A stretch of DNA of 64,000 nucleotides, taken from positions 51,371-115,370 of the forward strand of contig DASQFN010000122.1 of the NCBI GenBank assembly GCA_035633115.1, written 5' to 3'. The notes under the pieces were generated by a model. The model had not been told where the DNA came from. It saw only the letters and a list, made by a program, of their open reading frames with translations, and did no database searches. The position numbers and the translations under genes are program-made. This stretch comes from Gemmatimonadaceae bacterium. Its GTDB lineage: Bacteria; Gemmatimonadota; Gemmatimonadetes; Gemmatimonadales; Gemmatimonadaceae. Positions 1 through 9,916 of the stretch are shown here, in pieces; within the stretch, counting starts at the first letter, position 1; each line of letters begins with the position of its first letter.

Positions 1-509
1 TTCAGATCATGCACGATCATCTTCATGAGATCGTCGCGCACTTTCTCGAGCTCGCGCAGCTTGCGATAGCTGTTCTCGAGCGCATCGGTAGCGGCCTTCA
101 GCTTGAGCAGGCTGCGGACGCGCGCGCCGAGTACGAGACGATTGTGAGGCTTGGTGAGGAAATCGTCGCCGCCCGCCTCGATCCCCTTTACACGGTCACC
201 AGTGTCGTTGAGAGCAGTGACGAATATCACCGGAATACGCGCTGTCCTGGAGTCGCGCTTGATGCGCCGGCAAACCTCGAAGCCGGTTGACCGTGTGTCG
301 ACGCCAAGATCGCCGGCCGGCATCGACACGTCGAGAATGCACAGATCAGGGCTGTGCTCGAAGCATGCGGCGAGCGCGGAGGGACCATCCTCCGCTGCGA
401 TCGTGCGATACCCGAGCGTGTTGAGCTGGTCGAACAGGAGCTCTACGTTTGCCGGAACGTCATCGGCCACGAGGATCAGTGGCGAGGAACCTGCGCCCGG
501 CTCGGTCAT
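1..509 (-). CDS. Receiver-domain histidine kinase (partial, C-terminus outside window)
   Basis: Reading leftwards from the ATG at 509, the product starts MTEPGAGSSPLILVADD and carries a CheY-like receiver domain over about residues 10-125: the acidic pair (ADD), the phospho-acceptor aspartate in CILDVSMP, the Thr in FVTAL and the lysine in LTKP. A short helical linker follows, then VRDDLMKMIVHDLK, which matches the start of a HisKA dimerisation domain with its H-box histidine. The kinase domain continues beyond base 1. A receiver placed before the HisKA domain suggests a kinase controlled by phosphorylation from another kinase. The gene starts 3 bases after the stop of the outer-membrane protein gene at 513, so the two are probably co-transcribed. 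Signal and partner are unknown. Confidence 0.85.
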   Translation of the reverse strand, partial: MTEPGAGSSPLILVADDVPANVELLFDQLNTLGYRTIAAEDGPSALAACFEHSPDLCILDVSMPAGDLGVDTRSTGFEVCRRIKRDSRTARIPVIFVTALNDTGDRVKGIEAGGDDFLTKPHNRLVLGARVRSLLKLKAATDALENSYRKLRELEKVRDDLMKMIVHDL

Positions 510-512
510 CCG

Positions 513-1679
513 TTACGGCCGAACGCGCAGGCCGAAGCTGAGAGTGAAAGCGCGCTCGCGGACTGAGCCCACCGCGCCCGTCGCCGCCTCGGCGGAGCGC
601 CATGCATGCTGTACAGTGACGTCGAACGCCGCGCGGTTTCTCGAGAATTGCGCGCCAAGTCCGCCTGAAACCGAGGTTTCACGCACTTCGCCGCCCGCAG
701 CGAGAAACGGGAGCGTCCGATAGCGGCCGCCGAGGCGTATGAGAACCACGCGCTCCAGAATCCGCGGACCCGTGGCCTCGATTCCCGCGCCGGCGTCCCA
801 CGCGTCAACCGCTCTCGCTTCTTCCGAGCCAAGCCCATTCATCGCCGACCATTGATCCCGCGCCACCTGCGCACCAAGCGTTGCGCCGCTGATTCCTTCA
901 TAGGAGATGCCAATTCCATACCTGTCAGGAACGCTGGCTGACGCGACGACCGTGTCGCCGGATTGCGCCTCGAGGCCGCCACCTTTGCGCCCGGATATGC
1001 CGATGGCAAGCGAGGCCGCCGGGCGAATGATCGCGCCGGCCGAGATGCCGAATCCCGTGTAGCTGATATCCGATACCTGTTGGACAGGTGTGAAGCGAAG
1101 ACTGTCCGGAAATGTCTGCTGAAACGATAGCCGATTGCGACCAACGAATACGTGTGCGCCCACGCCGATCTGAAGCAATCGGCTGGGAATCCATCCAGCC
1201 GCAAGACGCACATCGTTGATCGCTCCGATGCTGGTCACGGTCTCAGTCAGAAGCGCCATTTCGCCCGCGATGTCCTCCTCGCGCGTGGTCGTCGTTGCCC
1301 ACGAGCGGTCGAGCAGCGTCGAAACCGAGAGAGCAACACTTCCCCGGCTACTCACCGGAAGCGATGCGACGGCCAGCGGGAACCGCGAGACCATCGAACG
1401 CTGCGTCTCGCTCCCTGAGGAAAATCGGCGGAACTCCGGCTCGTACTGGAGAAAGAGCACGGGCTCGGACATAGACGCGATAGAAGCCGGGTTCACCGCC
1501 GTCTGCGGATCGAATTGCGCCAAACCTCCCCCGGTCCCCAGCGCTCGAGTGCTGAATTCTCCCGGGGGATAGCCAAATCCCTGGGTCGTGAGCGCACCCT
1601 GGGCTCGGACAGAGCCCGTCGCCACGATAGTGAGTCCCGCAAAGAGCGACGCAACACGAATCAGGCGCGCGCGAATCAT
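513..1679 (-). CDS. Secreted protein, probable outer-membrane beta-barrel
   Basis: The 388-residue product begins with a clear Sec signal peptide (MIRARLIRVASLFAGL, then a hydrophobic stretch ending at SVRAQG). The mature part is rich in Gly and Ser with alternating hydrophobic segments and ends in RAFTLSFGLRVRP, like a barrel's last strand. The ATG at 1679 overlaps the stop of the upstream lipoprotein gene as ATGA, which decides the start; a longer frame upstream overlaps that gene and lacks a signal peptide. No enzymatic motif is seen. Coupling to a lipoprotein suggests an envelope pair. The barrel assignment is inference from composition, not from a recognised family. Confidence 0.7.
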   Translation of the reverse strand: MIRARLIRVASLFAGLTIVATGSVRAQGALTTQGFGYPPGEFSTRALGTGGGLAQFDPQTAVNPASIASMSEPVLFLQYEPEFRRFSSGSETQRSMVSRFPLAVASLPVSSRGSVALSVSTLLDRSWATTTTREEDIAGEMALLTETVTSIGAINDVRLAAGWIPSRLLQIGVGAHVFVGRNRLSFQQTFPDSLRFTPVQQVSDISYTGFGISAGAIIRPAASLAIGISGRKGGGLEAQSGDTVVASASVPDRYGIGISYEGISGATLGAQVARDQWSAMNGLGSEEARAVDAWDAGAGIEATGPRILERVVLIRLGGRYRTLPFLAAGGEVRETSVSGGLGAQFSRNRAAFDVTVQHAWRSAEAATGAVGSVRERAFTLSFGLRVRP

Positions 1680-2929
1680 GGTAGGCCTCGAGATTTTCTT
1701 GTCGAGTAGCTGATGCGCAGGCGAGGTCGAAGCTCTGGAGCAGCCTCGATCGAAAAAAATCTGGCCTGAATGGGAGCCTGTCCTTCGGTAGTGCTCACGA
1801 GAACCAATGCGCGAGGCGTCTGATCCGGGTTCTGAGAGCGCCAAAGCGCAATGACCTGCGCCACCTCGAGCGTTTTGAGTCCGCTGTCGGCAGGCGAAAT
1901 CTTGAGCGTGTCGAGCGTCGTGCCCGCCGTGATCTGCGCGGCCCGCGCGATGTCAGTCACGGATTTGGCCGCGAGCGAGACGTTCGCAAGCACACGAACG
2001 GTATCTCCAACCTCGCCAGACCTATCGGGACGCTGAGTGAGGAGCAGCGTTGCGCGCACGATCTGCGCGGTGTCGCCGATGAAACTGGGCACATCGAACC
2101 GCATGTACACCCGGCGGGCGGGCAGCCCGCCCACGTTCAGGGCCTCGGGCGGACCCGGCGGCGGGCCTTTCACGAGTAGCGTGTAGTCGGAAAGACTGAA
2201 GGCGATGGTCGCCTGATTAGTTGGCGTTTTCGACGACGGCCCCATGATGATCGGCCGCACCGTGGTGTCCTTGTCGGCGCGGAAATAGAGCTGCGCCCCG
2301 CCGCCGGCCTCGACCGAGAAAATCCGGAATTGAATCGATCCTTGTCCGGAAGCACGCAGGCCGATCCGCAGTCGCTGCCCACGCCTCGCCACGATTGCCG
2401 GACCCGGAATTTCGATATTGATCGAATCCTTGAAGTCAGCCGGGGCGAACGTCTTCGAAGCGATGAGACGATCGGGCGTAAAGAGTGCGGCGACGGCGCT
2501 CGTCAAAGAATCCGGAGCGTCCGTGTTGACGTCATAAGCCTGGACGAGAATAGGCCCCGGAAGCTTAGCGCCGACGGTGTCGACTCTCAGGCGGAGGCGA
2601 GCGCTGTCCACGACGGATATCTGCGGTGTGTCCGTCGGGGACTTGATGTACCTCTCGGGGATCGAATCGAATCTGATTACCGCGCGCGAATCGACCGAGT
2701 CGCCACGTGAGGCGAGGAGCATCGAGAGCTCGGTACCCAGGCCGGTTGCAGCGGAGACTGACGTATCGAGAACGACGGGATCGATGGTGATCGTCTCGAT
2801 GATTCCCTGCTGATTCGAGCAGAGATCAGGACAGCCGGCGCTCGTGTCGAGAGTCTCGGTGCAGGCTGCGGCTATGCCGATCATCGAAAGCATGCCGGCA
2901 GCGCGAGCTCCGGCAGAAAAAAATCGCAC
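1676..2929 (-). CDS. Putative lipoprotein with beta-rich domains
   Basis: The 417-residue product starts at a GTG that overlaps the cdd stop (TAGTG). It has a lipoprotein signal peptide: MRFFSAGARAAGMLSMIG followed by the lipobox IAAAC, with the lipidated Cys near residue 23. Two beta-rich segments follow. Each contains a pattern of the type xYMRFDxP or AVIRFDSIP followed by ARLRLRV or ATLLLTQ, which resembles the DNRLRE/CBM96-like surface module; that match is tentative. It ends LRPRLRISYSTRKSRGLP and is coupled by ATGA to the downstream barrel gene. It probably sits in the outer membrane facing either side. Function unknown. Confidence 0.7.
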   Translation of the reverse strand: MRFFSAGARAAGMLSMIGIAAACTETLDTSAGCPDLCSNQQGIIETITIDPVVLDTSVSAATGLGTELSMLLASRGDSVDSRAVIRFDSIPERYIKSPTDTPQISVVDSARLRLRVDTVGAKLPGPILVQAYDVNTDAPDSLTSAVAALFTPDRLIASKTFAPADFKDSINIEIPGPAIVARRGQRLRIGLRASGQGSIQFRIFSVEAGGGAQLYFRADKDTTVRPIIMGPSSKTPTNQATIAFSLSDYTLLVKGPPPGPPEALNVGGLPARRVYMRFDVPSFIGDTAQIVRATLLLTQRPDRSGEVGDTVRVLANVSLAAKSVTDIARAAQITAGTTLDTLKISPADSGLKTLEVAQVIALWRSQNPDQTPRALVLVSTTEGQAPIQARFFSIEAAPELRPRLRISYSTRKSRGLP

Positions 2930-3345
2930 TACGGCCTTCCACGTAAATGGTTCATGTCGAACGCCTCGGGAAGCAGCTCCGCCAGATGCCAGGTTGCCAG
3001 CTTGCCGTTGCGCGCATAACTGCGGATGAGCAAGTCAGGAGCGAACTCGCTCATTGTCTGCCTGCATGACCCGCACGGTGGTGATGGCTCGTCCGACTCA
3101 CTCGCGATGGCAATCTCCTCGAATTTCGTGAGGCCCTGTGCGACGGCCGCGGCCACCGCCACTCGCTCTGCGCACAGCGCCTCGCCGTATGCGGCGTTCT
3201 CGACGTTGCATCCGGCCACGATTTCGCCGCTCGACGCCAGGATCGCGGCGCCGACGCGAAAGCGCGAATACGGCGCGTAAGCGTTCTCCATCGCGGCGAA
3301 GGCTGCGTCTCGCAGCCGGTCGCCGCTCGTACCGCTGTCGCTCAC
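2929..3345 (-). CDS. cdd: Cytidine deaminase
   Basis: A 138-residue homotetrameric-type cytidine deaminase that hydrolyses cytidine and deoxycytidine to uridine and deoxyuridine for pyrimidine salvage. The zinc site is visible: Cys58 and the proton-shuttling Glu60 in CAER, and Cys91 and Cys94 in PPCGSCRQ. The substrate-loop Asn and Glu lie in NVENAAYGE. Length and layout fit the family. The start is the GTG at 3345, which overlaps the deoB stop as GTGA; an ATG further upstream would overlap deoB by 64 bases and add non-family residues. Together with deoB it forms a nucleoside-salvage pair. Confidence 0.95.
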   Translation of the reverse strand: MSDSGTSGDRLRDAAFAAMENAYAPYSRFRVGAAILASSGEIVAGCNVENAAYGEALCAERVAVAAAVAQGLTKFEEIAIASESDEPSPPCGSCRQTMSEFAPDLLIRSYARNGKLATWHLAELLPEAFDMNHLRGRP

Positions 3346-4508
3346 CACGCGCGCAGCTCGGAGAGAAACGAGCTTCCCGCCCCCCGATATGAGACACCAA
3401 GCCACTCCCCGACAGTTGCGCCCAGATCTGAAAAGGTTCCGCGGATGCCGAGGTCGGTGGGCCGGACCACTGGCCCGATGGCTAGCAGAGGAACTCTTTC
3501 GCGCGCGTGGTCGGTCGATGGGGTCGTCGGGTCGTTGCCGTGGTCAGCGGTGATGAAAAGCAGGTCGTCCTCTTTGAGTGGGGAGATGAGCGAGGGCAGT
3601 GCGCGGTCGAACTCGCGGAGCGCCTGATAGAACCCCTCAGCATCGTTTCGGTGCCCGTACAGCTGGTCGAAATCTACTAGGTTGGCAAACAGGAGCCCAC
3701 TATCGTCCCCCCTGAGCCACGCGCGAATGGCGTCGATTCCTTCCGCGTTCGACGAGGTGTGCCGTGACACGATCGAACGTCGCGCAAAGAGATCGTCGAT
3801 CTTGCCGACTCCCGCGCGGGCTATTCCGGCCGCGGCCAGTGCATCCAGAAGGGTCTCTTCCGGCGGATCGATCGAGAAGTCGCGGCGGTTCGGGGTCCGC
3901 TCGAAAAATCCCGGGACGCCCAGGAACGGACGAGCGATCACGCGCGAGACGTCGTGCGGTGAAACGAGAATCCTGCGAGCGTTTTCCGACGCTCGATACA
4001 GCTCCTCGAGCGGCACGATCTCCTCGTGAGCCGCAATCTGAAAAACGGAATCGGCCGAAGTGTAGACGATCCAGTCCCCGGTCCGCATGTGCTCTGCGCC
4101 AAGAGCGTCGATGATCTCCGTCCCGCTCGCAACCTGGTTGCCCAGTATTCCACGCCCGGTGATTTCGGAAAAATGCGCCAGAACCTCGGCGGGAAATCCG
4201 TCCGGATATGTGGGGAACGGTCGCGTTATGTGAACTCCCGCGATCTCCCAGTGGCCGGCGGTGCTGTCCTTGCCCGCCGAAGCGGGGTTCATTCGTCCCC
4301 AGGCACCGAGCGCGTGATCTGTCGGCTCTACGCCGTCGATGATCGCCATGTTGCCCAGCCCGCATGCGGCGAGACTCGGCAGGTCGAGACCACCAAGCGC
4401 GGTGGCGATGTGGCCGAGCGTGTCGCTGCCCGCGTCGCCGTAGTCGGCGGCGTCGGGTGCATCACCGATTCCGACGCCGTCCAGCACGATGATCGCCGCG
4501 CGCTTCAT
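3342..4508 (-). CDS. deoB: Phosphopentomutase
   Basis: Interconverts ribose-1-phosphate (or deoxyribose-1-phosphate) and the 5-phosphate, linking nucleoside breakdown to the pentose pathway. The 388-residue product has the alkaline-phosphatase-superfamily metal sites of DeoB: MKRAAIIVLDGVGIGDAPDA at the N-terminus, the phospho-threonine region KDSTAGHWE, and LLFITADHGNDPTTPSTDH near the C-terminus. The ATG at 4508 is preferred because the family starts there and a GGAA lies just upstream. An alternative ATG at 4559 would add 17 residues and overlap alr by 8 bases. It is followed by cdd with a 4-base overlap. Confidence 0.95.
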   Translation of the reverse strand: MKRAAIIVLDGVGIGDAPDAADYGDAGSDTLGHIATALGGLDLPSLAACGLGNMAIIDGVEPTDHALGAWGRMNPASAGKDSTAGHWEIAGVHITRPFPTYPDGFPAEVLAHFSEITGRGILGNQVASGTEIIDALGAEHMRTGDWIVYTSADSVFQIAAHEEIVPLEELYRASENARRILVSPHDVSRVIARPFLGVPGFFERTPNRRDFSIDPPEETLLDALAAAGIARAGVGKIDDLFARRSIVSRHTSSNAEGIDAIRAWLRGDDSGLLFANLVDFDQLYGHRNDAEGFYQALREFDRALPSLISPLKEDDLLFITADHGNDPTTPSTDHARERVPLLAIGPVVRPTDLGIRGTFSDLGATVGEWLGVSYRGAGSSFLSELRAW

Positions 4509-4551
4509 CGAGTCGTTCCGCCCCACCGGCCGCGCAGCCGAGACGCGCGAT

Positions 4552-5634
4552 TCACTCATCGATGTAGTAGCGGTCGAGCCGCGACCCGAGGCCGGTCATG
4601 AGCTCATAGTAGGACATCTCCGCCAGACCGCCGAGCTCACCGATGCCAATGTGCGGGCCGCTGCCAGCAGACCCGATCAGAGTGACCTCGTCGCCCGCCT
4701 GACACTCGGAATCGGTAACGTCGAGCATGATCATGTCCATCGTCACCAATCCGACTACTGGCAGCGTGCCATCCGGCGTGACGGCCCATCCACGATTGCT
4801 GAGCGATCGCGGATATCCGTCCGCATAACCCATCGGGATCGTCGCAATCCTCCGTCGTGACAGTGCCTCATAAGTCGCGTCGTAGCTCACGGTGTCACCT
4901 GGCTCTATCCAGCGCGTCTCGACGATTCGCGCGCGAACGTGCACAACCGGCTCCGGATCGAGCGCCGGCCCTGCGGCGCTCCCCACACCGTACAGGTAGA
5001 TGCCCGGCCGAACAGCGTCCCATTCCGAGCGTCCGTGTCTGACGATTGCGGCGCTCGCGTCCGTATGCAGGCACGCGGGCCGCGCCGGGAGAGTGGCGAT
5101 CGCTTCGCGAAAGCGCTGCTCCTGCTTCGCCATCGAGCCGTCATCGAGCTCGGCCGAATGGAAGTGCGTGAACGCCCCGGCCGGTGGATGTCGCTCGACG
5201 ATCGCGCGAAGCGAACCTGTTTCGCGCCATTGAACTCCCGCGCGAGACATGCCTGTATCGATCGAGAGGTGCCACTCGCTGCGATCTCCCTCCTGGCACC
5301 ATTTCTCGATCTCATCCGCGGTCCCCAGTGTCGGTGTCAGCGCGAGCTGGCGTGCTGCAGCGTATTCGTCCGTGAGCAGCGGTGTAAACACAATGAGTGG
5401 CCGCGTGATTCCCGCCCGCCTGAGCGCTCGCCCTTCGGCGATCGTGGCGATGCCGTACGCATACGGATCGAGTGCCTCCAGCGCTTTGGCCACAGGCTCG
5501 GCGCCAAGTCCGTAAGCGTCGGCTTTGATCATAGGTATGAGCGGGACGCCCGCGCGAGATTGGGCTGTGCGCGCGTTGCGCACAATCGCTCCGACGTCGA
5601 CGTCCATCCACGCGCGGTCTGGTCTGTGGATCAT
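4552..5634 (-). CDS. alr: Alanine racemase
   Basis: A PLP-dependent racemase that makes D-alanine for peptidoglycan. The 360-residue product has the PLP lysine (Lys37) in PMIKADAYGLG and the family segment IPMGYADGYPR carrying the second catalytic tyrosine, followed by a C-terminal beta domain with LVTMDMIMLDVTD. Length is normal. It lies 43 bases before deoB on the same strand and is divergent from mazG, so the 67-base space 5635-5701 should hold promoters for both directions. The wall precursor role fits the mur genes elsewhere in the window. Confidence 0.96.
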   Translation of the reverse strand: MIHRPDRAWMDVDVGAIVRNARTAQSRAGVPLIPMIKADAYGLGAEPVAKALEALDPYAYGIATIAEGRALRRAGITRPLIVFTPLLTDEYAAARQLALTPTLGTADEIEKWCQEGDRSEWHLSIDTGMSRAGVQWRETGSLRAIVERHPPAGAFTHFHSAELDDGSMAKQEQRFREAIATLPARPACLHTDASAAIVRHGRSEWDAVRPGIYLYGVGSAAGPALDPEPVVHVRARIVETRWIEPGDTVSYDATYEALSRRRIATIPMGYADGYPRSLSNRGWAVTPDGTLPVVGLVTMDMIMLDVTDSECQAGDEVTLIGSAGSGPHIGIGELGGLAEMSYYELMTGLGSRLDRYYIDE

Positions 5635-5701
5635 TGGCGAGTCGAAGAGATGCCCTCTAGAATTCCATTCACAGCGCGCAATCTAGCAAAGCAGGAGCCG
5701 C

Positions 5702-6484
5702 ATGCACGACAAGGTCACACTCAACGATGCCCTCGAGCTGATGCGCGATCTCCGGCGCCGATGCGAATGGGACGCGGCGCAGACTCACGAGTCGCTGCGA
5801 CCGTATCTGATCGAAGAAGCGCACGAGCTCGACGAAGCGATCAGGAACGGCAGCTCGACATTGATGAAGGAAGAGCTCGGGGACCTGCTCCTGCAGGTTC
5901 TGTTTCATTCTGTAATCGCGGAAGAGCGCGGCGAATTCGGCGCGAACGAGGTCGCCCACGCGCTGATCACCAAGATGCGCGGCCGTCACCCGCATCTGTT
6001 CGACGGCGAAGGCGCGCGTGAGACGTGGGAGCGCATGAAGGCGAAGAAGCGCGAGTCGATTGCCGACGGTTTGCCTGCGTCGCTGCCACCATTGCACCGC
6101 GCGCACAGGCTGCAGGACAGGGCGGCGGGGCTGGGCTTCGACTGGCCGGATGTCAGCGGTCCGGCAGCCAAAGTGGAAGAGGAGCTTTCCGAAGTCCGCG
6201 AGCAGCTTGAAGGGCGCCCCGCGCTGGCTGCGGGTGCGGCGCCAACGCTAGATCCCGATCATGCCCTTCTTGAAGCCGAGCTCGGCGATCTGTTGTTCGC
6301 GTGCGTGAATCTTTGCCGGAAGGCCGGTGTCCACGCGTCGCTGGCGCTCGATCGCGCGAACTCGAAGTTCGAGCAGCGCTTCAGGAATATCGAGGCGATG
6401 TGCCGCGAGCGCGGCATCGAGATTGGCGAAGCGGGCCTCGAGCAGCTCGACGCGCTATGGGAAGAAACGAAAAGCGCCGAGTGA
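5702..6484 (+). CDS. mazG: Nucleoside triphosphate pyrophosphohydrolase MazG
   Basis: Hydrolyses (d)NTPs to the monophosphate and pyrophosphate, serving as nucleotide house-cleaning and possibly affecting the (p)ppGpp pool. The 260-residue product has two MazG domains in tandem. The first holds the metal-binding EExxE...ExxD pattern in YLIEEAHELDEA and KEELGDLLLQVLFHS; the second has EEELSEVREQ and EAELGDLLFACVNLCRK. The starting ATG follows a good Shine-Dalgarno sequence (AGGAG). It is convergent with asnS, the two stops lying only 2 bases apart, with no obvious terminator between them. Confidence 0.95.
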   Translation: MHDKVTLNDALELMRDLRRRCEWDAAQTHESLRPYLIEEAHELDEAIRNGSSTLMKEELGDLLLQVLFHSVIAEERGEFGANEVAHALITKMRGRHPHLFDGEGARETWERMKAKKRESIADGLPASLPPLHRAHRLQDRAAGLGFDWPDVSGPAAKVEEELSEVREQLEGRPALAAGAAPTLDPDHALLEAELGDLLFACVNLCRKAGVHASLALDRANSKFEQRFRNIEAMCRERGIEIGEAGLEQLDALWEETKSAE

Positions 6485-6486
6485 GA

Positions 6487-7794
<1,308 letters not shown>

Positions 7795-7817
7795 TGCGGA
7801 TGGGGTGGATACTGCGA

Positions 7818-7847
7818 TTGCGCGGCAAGCTAGACCACGCCTATAGG
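7818..7847 (+). promoter_or_regulatory. Possible weak promoter of the sensor kinase operon
   Basis: TTGCGC at 7818-7823 and TATAGG at 7842-7847 with an 18-base spacer. Only partial agreement with the sigma-70 consensus. The start codon lies 14 bases beyond the -10 box, so the 5' leader would be very short. Confidence 0.3.
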
Positions 7848-7861
7848 GGTGTCAACAGCGT

Positions 7862-9361
7862 ATGACGCTGCGAACCAGGCTTGGGCTCGGGATCGTATCG
7901 ATCACGATAATTCTGCTTGTTCCGTTGCTGCTGGCGCTCCGATCGCTGGAGACGGTGCACGGAATTACGCGAAGCCTGCGCGATCGCGAGTTTGCCGGCT
8001 CGCTGCAGCTCGGCCGGTTCCGTCAGGTCACCGACGACATCAAACGAACCGAAGACGCGCTGTTGTTCGTGCATGACGAGGCCAGTCTCGCGCGCATGAA
8101 GCGCAATCTCGACGCGCTCGCGGCGATTGGCGATTCTCTCGACAGATACAAGCTCAGCCCACCAGGCGAGACTCGAACGGCAATTCTCGCGCTCCGGGCC
8201 GCAACCGACGCGGAATACGCTGCGGCCGCGGGAGGCAACAGCACTGCGGCGGAGGACATCTCGGCGCAGCGAACGCGGCCCGCGATGCAGACAATCGAGC
8301 GCATCATCGCTCAGACGGAAGCCAAGCTCCGTGAAGAAACGCGTGACAAGGCGCAGCAGACTGCGGAGGCCACCGTCGACGCACAGAGAACTGCCGCGGG
8401 CTCACTTGCAATCGCCCTTCTCCTGGCCACGCTGATCGCGATCTGGCTCACGCGCTCGATCAGCCGGCCTGTACACGACCTGGAAAAGGGAATGAGGGCG
8501 GTGGCGGACGGCGACTTCACGCACCGGCTTCCGATGGCGGAGAGCCGGTCCGACGAGTTCGGACGCCTTGCCGGCAGCTATCAGAGAATGGCATCACAGC
8601 TCGCTGAGCTCGACAAGCTAAAAGCCGAGTTCGTATCCGTCGCGTCTCACGAGCTGAAGACACCGATAAACGTGATCGTCGGCTATCTGGAGCTCCTTCA
8701 GGAGAACATTTACGGTGAGCTGAATCCGAAGCAGCGCGAGATCTGTGTCACGCTCGGAAAACAGGCACAGACACTGACACGCCTCGTGAAGCGCCTGCTC
8801 GATATCAGCAGGTTCGAAGCTGGCGGCGGAAAGCTCGAGCGTCGGCAGATAGGCCTCGACAGGTTCCTCCACGCGTTCGAGTCGTCGTTCCAGGTTCTGG
8901 CGCTTCAGAGGGAGATTTCATTCCGCGTTGTTCGAGGGGACGATCTGCCCGGGCACGTGCTGTGGGACGAGGATCGCATAAACGAGGTGCTGGGTAACCT
9001 TCTCTCGAATGCGTTCAAGTTCACGGATCGTGGTGGAACCGTCGAGCTCGCCGTCGAGGGCGTGGACAACGAGGTTTCGATCACAGTGAGGGATTCCGGC
9101 GCCGGTATCCCGCCGGAGCAGCTTCCACATATCTTCGAGAAGTTCTACCAGGCGAACAACCAGGCTCAGTCCTCCGCGCGCGGAACGGGTTTAGGCTTGG
9201 CGATTGCAAGGGAAATAGTCGAAGCCCACGGAGGAACTATTTCGGTATCGAGCAGTATCGGCGTTGGTACCACGTTCACGATCACACTGCCTGTCCGGGC
9301 CGTGGTGACGCGCAGAACACCGTTCCGCCGCACGCCCCCCGTCGTGGAGGAAGTCGCTTGA
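7862..9361 (+). CDS. Membrane sensor histidine kinase with HAMP domain
   Basis: The 499-residue product has a first membrane segment at about residues 9-27, a roughly 150-residue mostly helical periplasmic sensor region, a second membrane segment at about 180-197, a HAMP domain (about 198-250), a HisKA domain with the phospho-accepting His263 in SVASHELKTPINV, and a catalytic domain with N box NLLSNAFKFT (379-388), DSGAGIP (411-417) and GTGLGLA (441-447). The kinase lacks an adjacent response regulator, so its partner is unknown. The sensor region carries no recognised ligand domain. It overlaps the following lipoprotein gene as TTGA, indicating a shared transcript. Confidence 0.93.
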   Translation: MTLRTRLGLGIVSITIILLVPLLLALRSLETVHGITRSLRDREFAGSLQLGRFRQVTDDIKRTEDALLFVHDEASLARMKRNLDALAAIGDSLDRYKLSPPGETRTAILALRAATDAEYAAAAGGNSTAAEDISAQRTRPAMQTIERIIAQTEAKLREETRDKAQQTAEATVDAQRTAAGSLAIALLLATLIAIWLTRSISRPVHDLEKGMRAVADGDFTHRLPMAESRSDEFGRLAGSYQRMASQLAELDKLKAEFVSVASHELKTPINVIVGYLELLQENIYGELNPKQREICVTLGKQAQTLTRLVKRLLDISRFEAGGGKLERRQIGLDRFLHAFESSFQVLALQREISFRVVRGDDLPGHVLWDEDRINEVLGNLLSNAFKFTDRGGTVELAVEGVDNEVSITVRDSGAGIPPEQLPHIFEKFYQANNQAQSSARGTGLGLAIAREIVEAHGGTISVSSSIGVGTTFTITLPVRAVVTRRTPFRRTPPVVEEVA

Positions 9362-9879
9362 ACCGAAGAGCTTTGGCTGCTATCGCACTTGTCGTTGCAG
9401 GCTGTGGCGGGTCGCGGGCGCCAGCGCCACCCGCACTCGCAGTGGCGTTTGCGGCTACGATCGAGCAGGCCCGCCAGCGGGTCGAAGCTGGAGACTATCC
9501 GGCAGCGGACCGAATCCTGTCGGACTACGCCTTGCGAAACCAGGGCACTCAGGAAGCGCGCGAAATTTCATTCTGGCGCGCCATGTATATCGTCGATCCC
9601 GCAAACCGCACCGCCTCGGTGGCCCAGGGCATCCGCGCGCTCGACATCTATCTCGCAAGCGACGGCGCGATCTGGTACCGGCCACAAGCCGAGGTTCTGC
9701 GACGAACCGCTCTGGTGCTTCAGTCGGTGCGCCAGGCGGCGGTGCCGAAGCAGGTGAACGGTCGCGATACTGTCTACATCTCGCGCGAAGAGGAAACTGC
9801 CGCGCTGCGCGATCAGCTCGCCAGGGCCAATGCCGAGCTCGAGCGAATCAAGAAGCGCCTCGCGAATCCTGGCCGCTAA
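9358..9879 (+). CDS. Small lipoprotein coupled to the sensor kinase
   Basis: 173 residues. Translation starts at a TTG overlapping the kinase stop (TTGA), with GGAGG about 7 bases upstream, which decides the start. The N-terminus is a lipoprotein signal with lipobox LVVAGC. The rest is helical: an EQARQRVEAGDYPAADRIL repeat-like segment reminiscent of a single TPR hairpin, and a C-terminal coiled coil (LRDQLARANAELERIKKRL). No family is recognised. Coupling with the kinase suggests that it could modulate sensing in the periplasm; this is inference. Confidence 0.7.
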   Translation: MNRRALAAIALVVAGCGGSRAPAPPALAVAFAATIEQARQRVEAGDYPAADRILSDYALRNQGTQEAREISFWRAMYIVDPANRTASVAQGIRALDIYLASDGAIWYRPQAEVLRRTALVLQSVRQAAVPKQVNGRDTVYISREEETAALRDQLARANAELERIKKRLANPGR

Positions 9880-9885
9880 CGCATA

Positions 9886-9914
9886 CCGCTTCTTCACTGT
9901 CAGTGAAGAAGCGG
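9886..9914. terminator. Bidirectional hairpin terminator between convergent genes
   Basis: A perfect 14-base inverted repeat (9886-9899 with 9901-9914; in practice an 11-12 bp stem with a short loop), followed by CTTTAT on the plus side. It lies between the stop of the lipoprotein gene (9879) and the recG stop (9917-9919), which it almost touches. Confidence 0.8.
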
Positions 9915-9916
9915 CT

